A program made the position numbers and the translations under genes. From NCBI GenBank assembly GCA_964582545.1, contig CAZOSB010000059.1, positions 1 through 6,207 on the forward strand: 6,207 nt of DNA, written 5' to 3'. Positions 1 to 5,155 of the stretch are shown here, in pieces (position 1 is the stretch's first letter; every line of letters starts with the position of its first letter). The DNA is from JAVVUJ01 sp964582545 (GTDB lineage: Bacteria; Bacillota; Clostridia; Peptostreptococcales; Anaerovoracaceae). The notes below the pieces were generated by a model. The model was not told the origin of the DNA. It did no database searches and saw only the letters and a list, made by a program, of their open reading frames with translations.

Positions 1-36
1 TACATTATCCAACTATTTAAATGTTCCATATTTACG

Positions 37-65
37 TTGACTTTGAAAATTTTTTTAGATATGAT
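37..65 (+). promoter_or_regulatory. Sigma-A-type promoter upstream of the XRE pseudogene
   Basis: A TTGACT -35 box (37-42) is followed after exactly 17 bp by a TATGAT -10 box (60-65). Each box differs from consensus at one position. The predicted transcription start near 72 lies just before a ribosome binding site (81-89) and the broken HTH gene, so this is most likely the gene's original promoter. No clear operator palindrome was seen in it. Confidence 0.65.
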
Positions 66-98
66 GTTTTTATTGAATTAAAGGAAAGAGTAAATTCA

Positions 99-454
99 AT
101 AAACGAAATGATCTTTGAAATCAGAAAAAGTTTAAAGATAATTAAAGAATCATTTGCAAAAAATTAGGATTAATAAGGTCTGGAATATCAAATATTGAAT
201 TAGAAACAAGAAATCTAACTGATTCTAACTTTAAGTTAATCTGTGCTACATTCAATGTAAATGAGCAATGGCTCAGAGATGGATCAGACAAGATGTTTAA
301 ATCGAATAAAGATAATAGATTGGCAAATTTAACAGAAAAATTCTTTGCAGAAAACAATCAATTTGAAAAAACATTTATTACCGAATTATTGAAGCTTGAC
401 TATAAAGAGTGGGAAGCAGTTGGAAATTTTATTAATAAATTACAGATATATTAA
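99..454 (+). pseudogene. XRE-family HTH transcriptional regulator, frameshifted and without a normal start
   Basis: The reconstructed product is about 118 residues. The N-terminal part contains EIRKSL and ESFAK, and after a frame change comes LGLIRSGISNIE, then RNLTDSNFKLICATFNV and NEQWLRDG. This is the classic layout of a Cro/C1-type helix-turn-helix repressor of phage-like origin. Two lesions are visible. The reading frame breaks at a run of six A (158-163), where seven would restore SFAKKLGL; the upstream frame stops at TAG 165-167. Also, the codon at the expected start is ATA (99-101), nine bases after the AAGGAAAGA ribosome binding site (81-89). The next in-frame ATG (108) is 18 bases from it and too far for that site. 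The downstream frame stays open to TAA 452-454. A homopolymer sequencing error could explain the frameshift but not the ATA. The family call is firm; the target operator is unknown. Confidence 0.8.
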
Positions 455-485
455 ATTTTTATTTTTTATGAAATAAATAAAAATT
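454..485 (+). terminator. AT-only inverted repeat after the XRE pseudogene
   Basis: AATTTTTATTT (454-464) pairs perfectly with AAATAAAAATT (475-485) across a 10-nt loop. It overlaps the stop codon of the HTH pseudogene. With no G-C pair it would be a weak hairpin, so its role as a terminator is only a guess based on its position between two genes. Confidence 0.25.
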
Positions 486-515
486 AGCAGTCCTACATAA
501 CAGCGAAATTAAAGA

Positions 516-544
516 TTGGCATTGCTATATTTTAATAGTATGAT
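516..544 (+). promoter_or_regulatory. Sigma-A-type promoter for the potassium channel pseudogene
   Basis: TTGGCA (516-521) and TATGAT (539-544) are separated by 17 bp. Transcription would begin near 551 and leave a leader of about 64 nt before the ATG at 615. The promoter overlaps the TTG (516) and ATG (540) that would give longer versions of the channel reading frame, which argues against those starts. The leader has a pyrimidine-rich run (about 568-587) of unknown meaning. Confidence 0.6.
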
Positions 545-614
545 TAATTTTATTAACATAATTTCTCCTTTCCCCTCCCACAGTTCAACTAATAATACCT
601 TTAAGTTGGTGGAT

Positions 615-1188
615 ATGAAAAAATTATGGTATGAAATTTTAATAAATATTTTAGCCCTTATTGCGGTGGTATTGGCCATTATGGATTTGATGGATAAGAT
701 ACCCCCTGATTATTACGGAAAATATATTATACTCGATATGATAATCTTAATCGTCTTTGCAGTTGATTATTTTTATAGATTACTTAAAGCAGAATCGAAA
801 AAGATTTTTTTCAAACAGAATATATTTGACCTTTTAGCAATTATTCCATTTTCATCAATGTTTAGAGCGTTTAGAATTGTCAGGCTCTTTAAGATTTTAA
901 AATTATTAAAGGTAGCTGCCTTCATGGGCAGATTTATTTGTAACTACCACTACTGTGGGGTATGGAGATATTTCCCCGGAAAGCAATTTAGGAAGGGTTT
1001 TAGCCGCAGTGCTAATGTTAATAGGCATAGGGTTTATCAGCATGTTAACCGGCACTATTGCAACGTTCTTTATTAAAAAAATGAAAACAACAGTCTTTAA
1101 TGAAAATAAAGTTTTAGATTTGTCAGAATTAGATGATGAAAAATTTCAATCAGTTAAAGATTATTGTGATTATTTAAAAAACAAATAA
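615..1188 (+). pseudogene. Voltage-gated-type potassium channel with S5 and the pore entrance deleted
   Basis: The first frame (from ATG 615) gives a short N-terminus, S1 (about residues 8-26), S2 (about 37-59), S3 (about 69-81) and an S4 voltage-sensor helix with basic residues every third position (R84, R87, R90, K93, K96, K99). It then loses sense after GR (residues 105-106). The next frame begins with LFVTTTTVGYGD, the pore helix end and the potassium selectivity filter (TVGYGD at 952-969), then S6 (GRVLAAVLMLIGIGFISMLT) and a short acidic cytosolic tail ending at 1188. S5 and the first part of the pore loop, normally about 50-60 residues, are missing at a junction within about 930-939, and the frame changes there. 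No working pore could be made. The ATG at 615 is preferred because it begins MKKLWYEI just before S1 and lies downstream of the promoter; its ribosome binding site (GGTGGA) is weak. Family call is firm from the filter and S4. Confidence 0.85.
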
Positions 1189-1282
1189 AATAATATGAAA
1201 GGAGTAAAACCAAACCTAATTATAAAAGTTTAAAATTAAAAAAATATTCAATATCTATAATAAAATCAAAGGAGAAAAAAAT

Positions 1283-1660
1283 ATGGCAATTAATGCAGAA
1301 ATTAAAGGTATGTTAACATGGACATTTATGTCAGAGTGTTCCATTCCTGAAGATGTTAATAATCTCTTAGTCAATGGCGAAATCGCTGTTGCTGCGTATA
1401 AAACAGTTCGAGATAGTGCGATTTTTACCGATAGACGGTTGATAGTACGAGATTCCCAAGGAATCACAGGTAAGAAAGTAGAGATATATTCACTCCCATA
1501 CAAAAGCATTGATATGTGGTCATCTGAAAACGCTGGAACCTTAGATTTTAATGCAGAAATGGAATTATGGACACGTGCTGGCCACATTAAAATAAATCTT
1601 AAAAAGGGTGTTGACATTAGAAGATTCGATAGACTTATCTCTGAAGCAATCTTAAAGTAA
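1283..1660 (+). CDS. Bacterial PH-domain protein (bPH_1, former DUF1696, type)
   Basis: This is a 125-residue soluble protein with no signal peptide or membrane segment. The stretch from about residue 35 to 120 alternates short beta strands, with landmarks AAYKTVRDSAIFTDRRL, then SLPYKSIDMWS, a strand-rich middle ending ELWTRAGHIKINLKKGVDI, and a C-terminal helix with RFDRLISEAIL. That is the seven-strand-plus-helix plan of bacterial pleckstrin-homology-like proteins of the bPH_1 family (compare Bacillus YozO), whose members are small cytosolic proteins of unknown function. Length fits the family. The ATG is preceded by a strong AAAGGAG site (1268-1274) eight bases upstream. No good promoter is visible immediately upstream, so it may be read from the channel gene's transcript; the gap from the channel stop is 94 bp. 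It is the only intact gene on the + strand in this window and is followed by a hairpin terminator. Confidence 0.8.
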   Translation: MAINAEIKGMLTWTFMSECSIPEDVNNLLVNGEIAVAAYKTVRDSAIFTDRRLIVRDSQGITGKKVEIYSLPYKSIDMWSSENAGTLDFNAEMELWTRAGHIKINLKKGVDIRRFDRLISEAILK

Positions 1661-1729
1661 TATTTTATATTGAATAAATTATTTATAGAAGATTACAGAT
1701 TGCACCAAGTTAGTTTAGACAAAGTAATG

Positions 1730-1752
1730 CCCTTGGAAAATCCAAGGGTTTT
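1730..1752 (+). terminator. Rho-independent terminator after the PH-domain gene
   Basis: CCCTTGGA (1730-1737), a three-base loop AAA, and TCCAAGGG (1741-1748) form a perfect 8-bp stem followed by TTTT. It lies 70 bp after the PH-domain stop codon. The T-run is short, but the stem is strong. On the other strand no T-run follows, so it should act on + strand transcripts. Confidence 0.7.
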
Positions 1753-1815
1753 ATGTAGTCTATGGTAGAAATAGATATCTTTTTACTAAGTGAATTAAAA
1801 TTAGGTCACTTGAAC
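1753..1815. repeat. Right-end remnant of the dispersed element
   Basis: This stretch aligns with the right end of the full copy at about 3752-3815. Shared landmarks in order are TGTAGT.TA.GGT, GAAATAGATATCTTTTT (1765-1781), TTAAAAT and TTGAACT. Only the last 60 bp or so of the element is present. The left part, with its promoter and terminator, is absent, and the PH gene's terminator lies directly at the break. It contains its own small inverted repeat, AAGTGA/TCACTT, not found in the full copy. It lies downstream of the methyltransferase pseudogene, so the left - strand gene block has element sequence on both sides. The 64 bp from 1816 to 1879 hold nothing I recognise. Confidence 0.65.
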
Positions 1816-1879
1816 TTTCACGGAACCTGTTGCCTTTATTCCTTTTTTTATTACTTCCCAATATCCTGTCATCATATCC

Positions 1880-2376
1880 CTATTTTCTGAATATATCAAT
1901 GGCATGGCTTGTAACACCTACTAAATCTTTACGTTCGCAAGTAGCAAAATGATATTTTAAGTACAACTCAAAAGTATCACGATCCATTGCATCAACCTCT
2001 TCCCGCATGCACAATGTAATCCCATCGGATGCCACATAATGCAAACTCGTTACAGGAAACACAGACATTAAATCACCAATATCTTCTTTGCGGACAAGTT
2101 CAAACAGATCCTTTGGTTCCGATTGAGTTGCGAATGTAACAGGGTCTATTAAGCCCGTATTCATGTATTCAGCTACATTAATATTGCTTCTTTTAAACCC
2201 CTCATCAATGAACAGCCATCAGATATGACATATGCAGCAAAAACAAGTCCCCTTTTTATGTATTTTTCAATATAGTGCATAGTGGTGAGGAACTCAACTG
2301 AGCCATGATTTGAAACAAGACGACTATTTTCGTCATAATTCAGGTAATGGTTAATTAAGTATTGGTTTATTTTCAT
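1880..2376 (-). pseudogene. Class I SAM-dependent methyltransferase, core deleted and frameshifted
   Basis: The N-terminal frame (from ATG 2376) has YDENSRLVSNHGSVEFLTT and HYIEKYIK, the region just before the SAM-binding motif I (normally G-x-G-x-G) in this family. It then passes directly to GLVFAAYVISDG, which belongs to the strand late in the Rossmann fold. Roughly 100 residues, including the entire SAM pocket, are missing at about 2245-2255, in frame. A second lesion near 2203-2213 shifts the frame after SDGCS: the sense continues as IDEGFKRSNINVAEYM, then NTGLIDPVTF and RKEDIGDLMSVF, to DTFELYLKYHFATCER and a C-terminal IDIFRK. The protein cannot bind SAM. AAGGAT upstream of ATG 2376 is an acceptable ribosome binding site. 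It is the last gene of the left - strand block, 108 bp after the 152-residue gene. Family recognition rests on remembered conserved segments on both sides; the substrate is unknown. Confidence 0.75.
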
Positions 2377-2484
2377 ACAACAATCCTTATGTCATTTGCC
2401 TTTAAACAACCTCCTGGTGTTACTTATCATCGTTTTGTTTTTTGATTTTACCTTTCTGTCATCTAATGTAGTAGTTTATTGCTA

Positions 2485-2943
2485 TTATTTAAAGCTGTTG
2501 AGAATAGCTTCTAATTTTCCAAATTCTTCAAGACAATGAATATACTCATATACACAGAAACTGTTTTGCAAATCATATTTATCCAACCCCTGAAATGCAC
2601 AGAGTTCATCCCAAAGATTTTCGTCATCTTCAATATGATACATACCGGAAGCTAAATCAACCCCAATAAAAATATCATTTTGATTATGCATCCAACTGAA
2701 AGTCACAGGGTGCGGTTTTTCACCCATAGGTAGCTTCTGCTTAAAATGCATATTTCTCATCACATTACCAATTATTACTTCATCTGCTTTCTCATCATGG
2801 AAAGGGATGAGCTGATATTTGGAGAGAAGATAATCAACAATTTCTTGCCCGGTTTTTCTGTTTGGTCTTAATCTATCTTTGTATTGCACAAAGGTTTTTT
2901 CCCATTGCTCTCTCATTTCAGAAGTTGGAATTTCTCGCAGCAT
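2485..2943 (-). CDS. Conserved-looking protein of unknown function, 152 residues
   Basis: I do not recognise this protein. It starts MLREIPTSEMREQWEK with a charged, helix-prone N-terminus (about residues 5-45). A middle part looks like mixed strands (VIIGNVMRNMHF, VTFSWMHNQNDIFIGVDLAS), and the acidic C-terminal third (HIEDDENLWDELCAF) ends in a helix. It has no signal peptide, membrane segment or metal-binding cluster, so it is probably cytosolic. The start is clear: AGGAGGT lies seven bases before the ATG. It follows the VOC gene in the same direction with a 42-bp gap, so the two are probably one transcript. The open frame, perfect ribosome binding site and ordinary composition indicate a real gene. 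Nothing in the sequence shows what it does. Confidence 0.8.
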   Translation of the reverse strand: MLREIPTSEMREQWEKTFVQYKDRLRPNRKTGQEIVDYLLSKYQLIPFHDEKADEVIIGNVMRNMHFKQKLPMGEKPHPVTFSWMHNQNDIFIGVDLASGMYHIEDDENLWDELCAFQGLDKYDLQNSFCVYEYIHCLEEFGKLEAILNSFK

Positions 2944-2985
2944 TATATTACCTCCTGTTTTTGTGTTATATTGATTATTTCAACC

Positions 2986-3390
2986 TTATTGCCTCTCTGT
3001 ACTTAAACAAAATGGATGCCCCTCGGGGTCAAATAAAACTGTTGAAGTATCATAATACTGTATTTCTGATTTTGTAGCTCCGCATTTTATAGCGTGCTTA
3101 ACAGCCTCAGCAAGATCCTCAACATAGAAATCAATGTGACCCATTTGCTGTTGCTTTCCGCTCTCCCAAGGCCAAACAGGTGGCATGTATTCCTCTATTT
3201 CCTGAAAGGCAAACATCCACCCTTGCGGAGAACGTAATGCTGCCCAACCTCCACCAGATATTTCTTTTTTCCATCCAAGAAGCTCCACATAAAAATCAGC
3301 TAAAGCATCAGCATTTTTACAATCATAAGCAAAGCCACAAATTTCATTTATCACTACAGGTTCCTCCAAAACTACTTTAAATTTCTTCAC
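2986..3390 (-). CDS. VOC-superfamily protein (glyoxalase/bleomycin-resistance fold)
   Basis: The 134-residue protein has the two beta-alpha-beta-beta-beta modules of vicinal-oxygen-chelate proteins. The first is GFAYDCKNADALADFYVELLGW, given as GFAYDCKNADALADFY at about residues 19-34, then ELLGW, GGGWAALRSP and MFAFQEIEEY. The second has MGHIDFYVEDLAEAV and a closing VLFDPEGHPFCL near residue 120. The histidine in GHIDF and the DPEGHPF end lie where the family often has metal or substrate contacts, but a specific reaction (glyoxalase, dioxygenase, drug binding) cannot be assigned. Length is typical. It starts at GTG (3388-3390), chosen because AAGGAG (3400-3405) lies nine bases upstream. It is first in the left block, read from the promoter inside the repeat (3502-3530) through a leader of about 105 nt, and followed by the 152-residue gene. 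Confidence 0.85.
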   Translation of the reverse strand: MKKFKVVLEEPVVINEICGFAYDCKNADALADFYVELLGWKKEISGGGWAALRSPQGWMFAFQEIEEYMPPVWPWESGKQQQMGHIDFYVEDLAEAVKHAIKCGATKSEIQYYDTSTVLFDPEGHPFCLSTERQ

Positions 3391-3446
3391 CGATGATGAC
3401 TCCTTAATAGATGCATCCCCATAAATTTTCGCAACCGGATTGCCAT
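3387..3446 (-). CDS. Possible 19-residue leader peptide overlapping the VOC start
   Basis: In the leader of the VOC gene a short frame starts at ATG (3444-3446), encodes MAIRLRKFMGMHLLRSHHR, and stops at a TGA that overlaps the VOC start in a GTGA arrangement. That geometry is typical of translational coupling. The peptide is strongly basic. Its own ribosome binding site (a GGTAGAG-like run just upstream) is poor, the frame is short enough to be chance, and I saw no equivalent before the GNAT gene at the other repeat copy. It should be read as a possibility only. Confidence 0.2.
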   Translation of the reverse strand: MAIRLRKFMGMHLLRSHHR

Positions 3447-3501
3447 CACTCTACCTATCTATCTTTGTATTGGAAGTTCTAATATCATCATCAATTTCCT
3501 C

Positions 3502-3530
3502 ATTCTAACATATTCCATAAGCCCTTACAA
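3502..3530 (-). promoter_or_regulatory. Repeat-borne extended -10 promoter for the VOC gene block
   Basis: On the - strand TTGTAA (3525-3530) is followed after 17 bp by TAGAAT (3502-3507), with TG one base before the -10 box (TGTTAGAAT). The copy at 5993-6021 keeps the same 17-bp spacing and the same extended -10. Transcription would start near 3495. It lies directly after the T-run of a terminator, so it would begin a fresh transcript for the VOC and 152-residue genes. Confidence 0.55.
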
Positions 3531-3531
3531 T

Positions 3532-3573
3532 AAAAAAACACCTCCCTATGCAAACCTCAGTCACAAAGAAGTG
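3532..3573 (-). terminator. Rho-independent terminator in repeat copy A
   Basis: Read on the - strand, CACUUCUUUGUG (3562-3573) pairs with CAUAGGGAGGUG (3539-3550) over 12 positions, counting G-U pairs, around an 11-nt loop. Seven U (3532-3538) follow directly. The matching copy at 6024-6063 has a different right arm but still pairs, which supports a selected RNA hairpin. Confidence 0.7.
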
Positions 3574-3692
3574 CTTTTAAATCCAAATTATCATTTCTGT
3601 ATTAGTTCAACCCCCCAAAGTTTCAAAAACCCAAAAATACATCTATAAAAACGAAGTCTTGATTTACCGCCTAATTCAGGATTTTCATACCT

Positions 3693-3780
3693 AAAAAAGG
3701 TTGAAATCCTGCGATTTTCATCACAGGACATCTATTTCAACCATACAATGTGTAGTATACGGTTGAAATAGATATCTTTT
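3693..3780. terminator. Three-arm, two-way hairpin terminator region
   Basis: Three arms alternate: GGTTGAAAT (3699-3707), ATCTATTTCAACC (3730-3742) and GGTTGAAATAGAT (3761-3773). The middle arm can pair with either neighbour, 9 bp plus an inner CCTG/CAGG with the left, or 13 bp with the right. On the - strand the middle-left hairpin is followed directly by six T (3693-3698). On the + strand the middle-right hairpin is followed by ATCTTTTT (to about 3781). It can thus end transcripts from either side, including the zinc-ribbon transcript, and the 13-bp hairpin on the - strand would compete with the terminator. No ligand-binding domain is recognised. Confidence 0.6.
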
Positions 3781-3940
3781 TGTTTGCTGCCTTAAAATAG
3801 GGGGATTTGAACTATTACTTAGGATTCTCTTTGCTTAAAATCTCTCATTCTTATTCTCATCTTTTTAAAAGGAATTTTAATCACTCAAATAATTATCTCC
3901 CCAAACCTTTACAAAAACAGAATTAGTCATTGTATTTTTC

Positions 3941-4210
3941 TTATTGCACCCATCTTTTTAGTTTTGGGAAAAAACTTTTCATGTTTTCAAGTGCATCGCT
4001 TTCATTAAAATTAGGATCATCCTTAAATAACTGCTTCATATGCCGTAAACTTATGTCTATCATTTCATCCATACTAACATTTTGAGTATAATCCCCATCC
4101 TTGTAACAATAAATGCAATAATCATTATTTTTACTGCTATCTTTATTAGTACCAATAATCTCTTCTTTTTCAAGTAGCATACCGCAACTTTGACAATACA
4201 ACTGTTTCAT
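3941..4210 (-). CDS. Small zinc-ribbon protein (Zn_ribbon_2-type)
   Basis: This 89-residue protein begins MKQLYCQSCGM and has two cysteine pairs, C6-x2-C9 and C32-x2-C35 (DYCIYCYKDG). They should bind one zinc ion in a ribbon fold. After them comes a segment with MDEMIDISLRHMKQLF and a C-terminal FFPKLKRW. This matches a common Firmicutes family of putative zinc-ribbon proteins (Pfam Zn_ribbon_2, as I remember it), of unknown function and sometimes fused to AraC-type regulators. Here it stands alone and has no separate DNA-binding domain. The ATG is preceded by AAAGGAG (about 4220-4226). It is read in the same direction as the toxin-like gene but 100 bp after it. It may be the last gene of that transcript, which would end at the hairpins of repeat copy A. 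Confidence 0.85.
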   Translation of the reverse strand: MKQLYCQSCGMLLEKEEIIGTNKDSSKNNDYCIYCYKDGDYTQNVSMDEMIDISLRHMKQLFKDDPNFNESDALENMKSFFPKLKRWVQ

Positions 4211-4237
4211 TTTTTACGTCTCCTTTTATTTCATATT

Positions 4238-4291
4238 TTATAGCTTTGATAATGCTGGCACTAACGTTTTAGCATTTTCTATATTAATCAT
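4238..4291 (-). other. Tiny reading frame or gene remnant between toxin and zinc-ribbon genes
   Basis: A 17-codon frame starts at ATG (4289-4291), has a GGAG about nine bases upstream, and reads MINIENAKTLVPALSKL before TAA. It may be the 5' end of a truncated gene, or chance. An inverted repeat AATGCT (4251-4256) / AGCATT (4271-4276) lies inside it. No T-run follows on the - strand, so it is not a convincing terminator. Confidence 0.2.
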
Positions 4292-4310
4292 ACTAAAATC
4301 TCCAACCCTA

Positions 4311-4892
4311 TTATTGTTCAGTCTCATTAAAGTAAAGTTTTGTCCCTGTTAATAATTCAATTTTACTCAAATTCCAATGCTCATTTTCCCAAAATAAAGT
4401 TTGTTCTTTCCTTTTTTTGAAAATCCGAAAAGGAACCTCTGAATTATCATAAATATGACATATATCACAAATTGGTAGAAGCTCCGGCAATAACGCTAAG
4501 GCCTTATAATATCTAGATATAATCTTTTCTACAGGCACATCATGCCCCCCAGCTTGTACTCTCGCCTTAACCCTTGCCACATTGATCAGAGGTTCAGAGG
4601 TCAATACATAAATACATCTGATAAAATATCCTCTTTCCTTTGCTCTTTTCAATAACGCTAGGTTTCTATCTGTCGATAAAACGGTTTCAAATGTAAAGCT
4701 TATTTTCTCATCAATATATTTGTTTCGTAGCTCATCCACCAAAATAGCAGCTTCCATATCGGAACAATGGCTACTCTTTTTGATATTATCTGCATTTGTA
4801 TATGGCTCTATTATATTGGTCATTGCAGTAATTGTACTCTTCCCTGACCCATTTGGCCCAGCAAATATAATAATCTCAGGCTTTTTAAGCAT
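4311..4892 (-). CDS. Zeta-toxin-like P-loop ATPase (probable toxin)
   Basis: The 193-residue protein opens with a Walker A loop GPNGSGKST (residues 12-20) that follows the hydrophobic strand EIIIFA. Then come NADNI (33-37), the FTFETVLS segment (66-73) and RVKARVQAGGHDVPVEKIISRY, given as RVKARVQAGGHDVP followed by EKIISRYYKAL. This is the plan of the zeta-toxin/PezT-like kinases, in which the P-loop lysine (K18), an aspartate after the first helix (here D35), and arginines late in the core act on nucleotide and sugar substrates. Zeta toxins phosphorylate UDP-N-acetylglucosamine, but many chromosomal members of this branch are untested. The ATG (4890-4892) overlaps the stop of the upstream small gene in ATGCTTAA, and AGGGGAA lies upstream within that gene. 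The tight overlap indicates translational coupling, as in toxin-antitoxin pairs. It could instead be a kinase with a housekeeping role. Confidence 0.8.
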   Translation of the reverse strand: MLKKPEIIIFAGPNGSGKSTITAMTNIIEPYTNADNIKKSSHCSDMEAAILVDELRNKYIDEKISFTFETVLSTDRNLALLKRAKERGYFIRCIYVLTSEPLINVARVKARVQAGGHDVPVEKIISRYYKALALLPELLPICDICHIYDNSEVPFRIFKKRKEQTLFWENEHWNLSKIELLTGTKLYFNETEQ

Positions 4893-5109
4893 TATCCATT
4901 CCCCTGTCAGGGTATTCTATATACTCCCTGCTTCCGTTAGGATATTCTAAATACGGTGCTTTTTTTACCGGATCAAACTTAGGTATTGGCAATCCTTTAA
5001 TTTTCTTTATTTCATTTTCTATTCTAACTGCTTCTTTAAAGCGTTCTGTCAGTTCCTCATCAGAAACACCACAAGTAGAGTCTAATTCATTTAATTCAGT
5101 CTTATCCAT
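4885..5109 (-). CDS. Small acidic partner of the zeta-like ATPase (probable antitoxin)
   Basis: The 74-residue protein has a helical N-terminal half (about residues 15-40: GVSDEELTERFKEAV and RIENEIKKIKG). A proline-containing second half follows, LPIPKFDPVKKAPYLEYPNG. Its pattern of a charged helix followed by 'P-I-P-x-x-D ... Y-x-x-Y-P-N-G' resembles the small proteins regularly encoded just upstream of zeta-like ATPases in Firmicutes, so I infer an antitoxin or chaperone role. There is no DNA-binding motif that I can see. The ATG at 5107-5109 follows a GGGGG run ten bases upstream. Its last eight bases overlap the toxin-like gene. It is first in its transcript, behind a strong promoter at 5156-5184. 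Confidence 0.7.
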   Translation of the reverse strand: MDKTELNELDSTCGVSDEELTERFKEAVRIENEIKKIKGLPIPKFDPVKKAPYLEYPNGSREYIEYPDRGMDNA

Positions 5110-5155
5110 AAGAAGGTTACCCCCATTTCTATGAGCATTCTAATGTTGTAAATTT

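Larger units (their letters stand above)
3483..3815. repeat. Full copy of a dispersed non-coding element (copy A)
   Basis: This stretch between the two - strand gene blocks aligns along its left 235 bp with 5973-6207, and at its right end with 1753-1815. Shared landmarks include TTCTAACA.ATTCCATAA, CACAAAGAAGTGC, TTCTGTATTAGTTCAA, ACATCTATAAAAA, ATTTACCGCC and AAAAAAGGTTGAAATCCTGCGATTTT at the centre (the last is longer than 20, so see 3693-3718). By eye identity is about three quarters. It has no credible gene. On the - strand it carries an alternative-hairpin region, a terminator and a promoter, listed separately. Its right two thirds (3604-3813) are bracketed by imperfect 45-nt inverted repeats. 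The next 125 bp, up to the zinc-ribbon stop codon, hold nothing I recognise. Confidence 0.8.

Noticed and set aside
516..614. Longer starts of the channel gene at TTG 516 or ATG 540
   Set aside because: Both lie inside the predicted promoter, have no ribosome binding site, and add a non-conserved stretch before S1.
1195..1233. Short frame MKGVKPNLIIKV after the channel gene
   Set aside because: Twelve codons, no ribosome binding site before it and no resemblance to anything; likely chance.
1256..1261. TATAAT as a promoter for the PH-domain gene
   Set aside because: No -35 box at a usable distance, and the transcript start would fall on the ribosome binding site.
1255..1617. 120-codon open frame on the - strand opposite the PH-domain gene
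   Set aside because: It is the antisense shadow of a recognisable gene with a strong ribosome binding site and has no family resemblance.
3459..3518. Short frame MEYVRMRKLMM on the - strand, similar in both repeat copies
   Set aside because: It starts between the -35 and -10 boxes, upstream of the predicted transcript start; the likeness follows from promoter conservation.
3699..3773. Integron attC-like site (GTTGAAA / TTTCAAC inverted cores)
   Set aside because: The arms resemble but do not match the GTTRRRY / RYYYAAC consensus (there is one purine or pyrimidine too many), no integrase gene is present, and the conserved unit is far longer than an attC site.
3699..3773. CRISPR-like repeats
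   Set aside because: Three GGTTGAAAT arms alternate in orientation with unequal spacing; there are no regular spacers and no cas genes.
3800..3815. tRNA T-arm-like TTCAAATCCCCC on the - strand, possibly an attachment site
   Set aside because: No matching 5' stem, anticodon arm or CCA end follows; the motif is better explained as part of the element's inverted repeats.
4251..4276. Terminator hairpin AATGCT/AGCATT downstream of the toxin-like gene
   Set aside because: Stem of only six pairs with a 14-nt loop and no T-run on the - strand.
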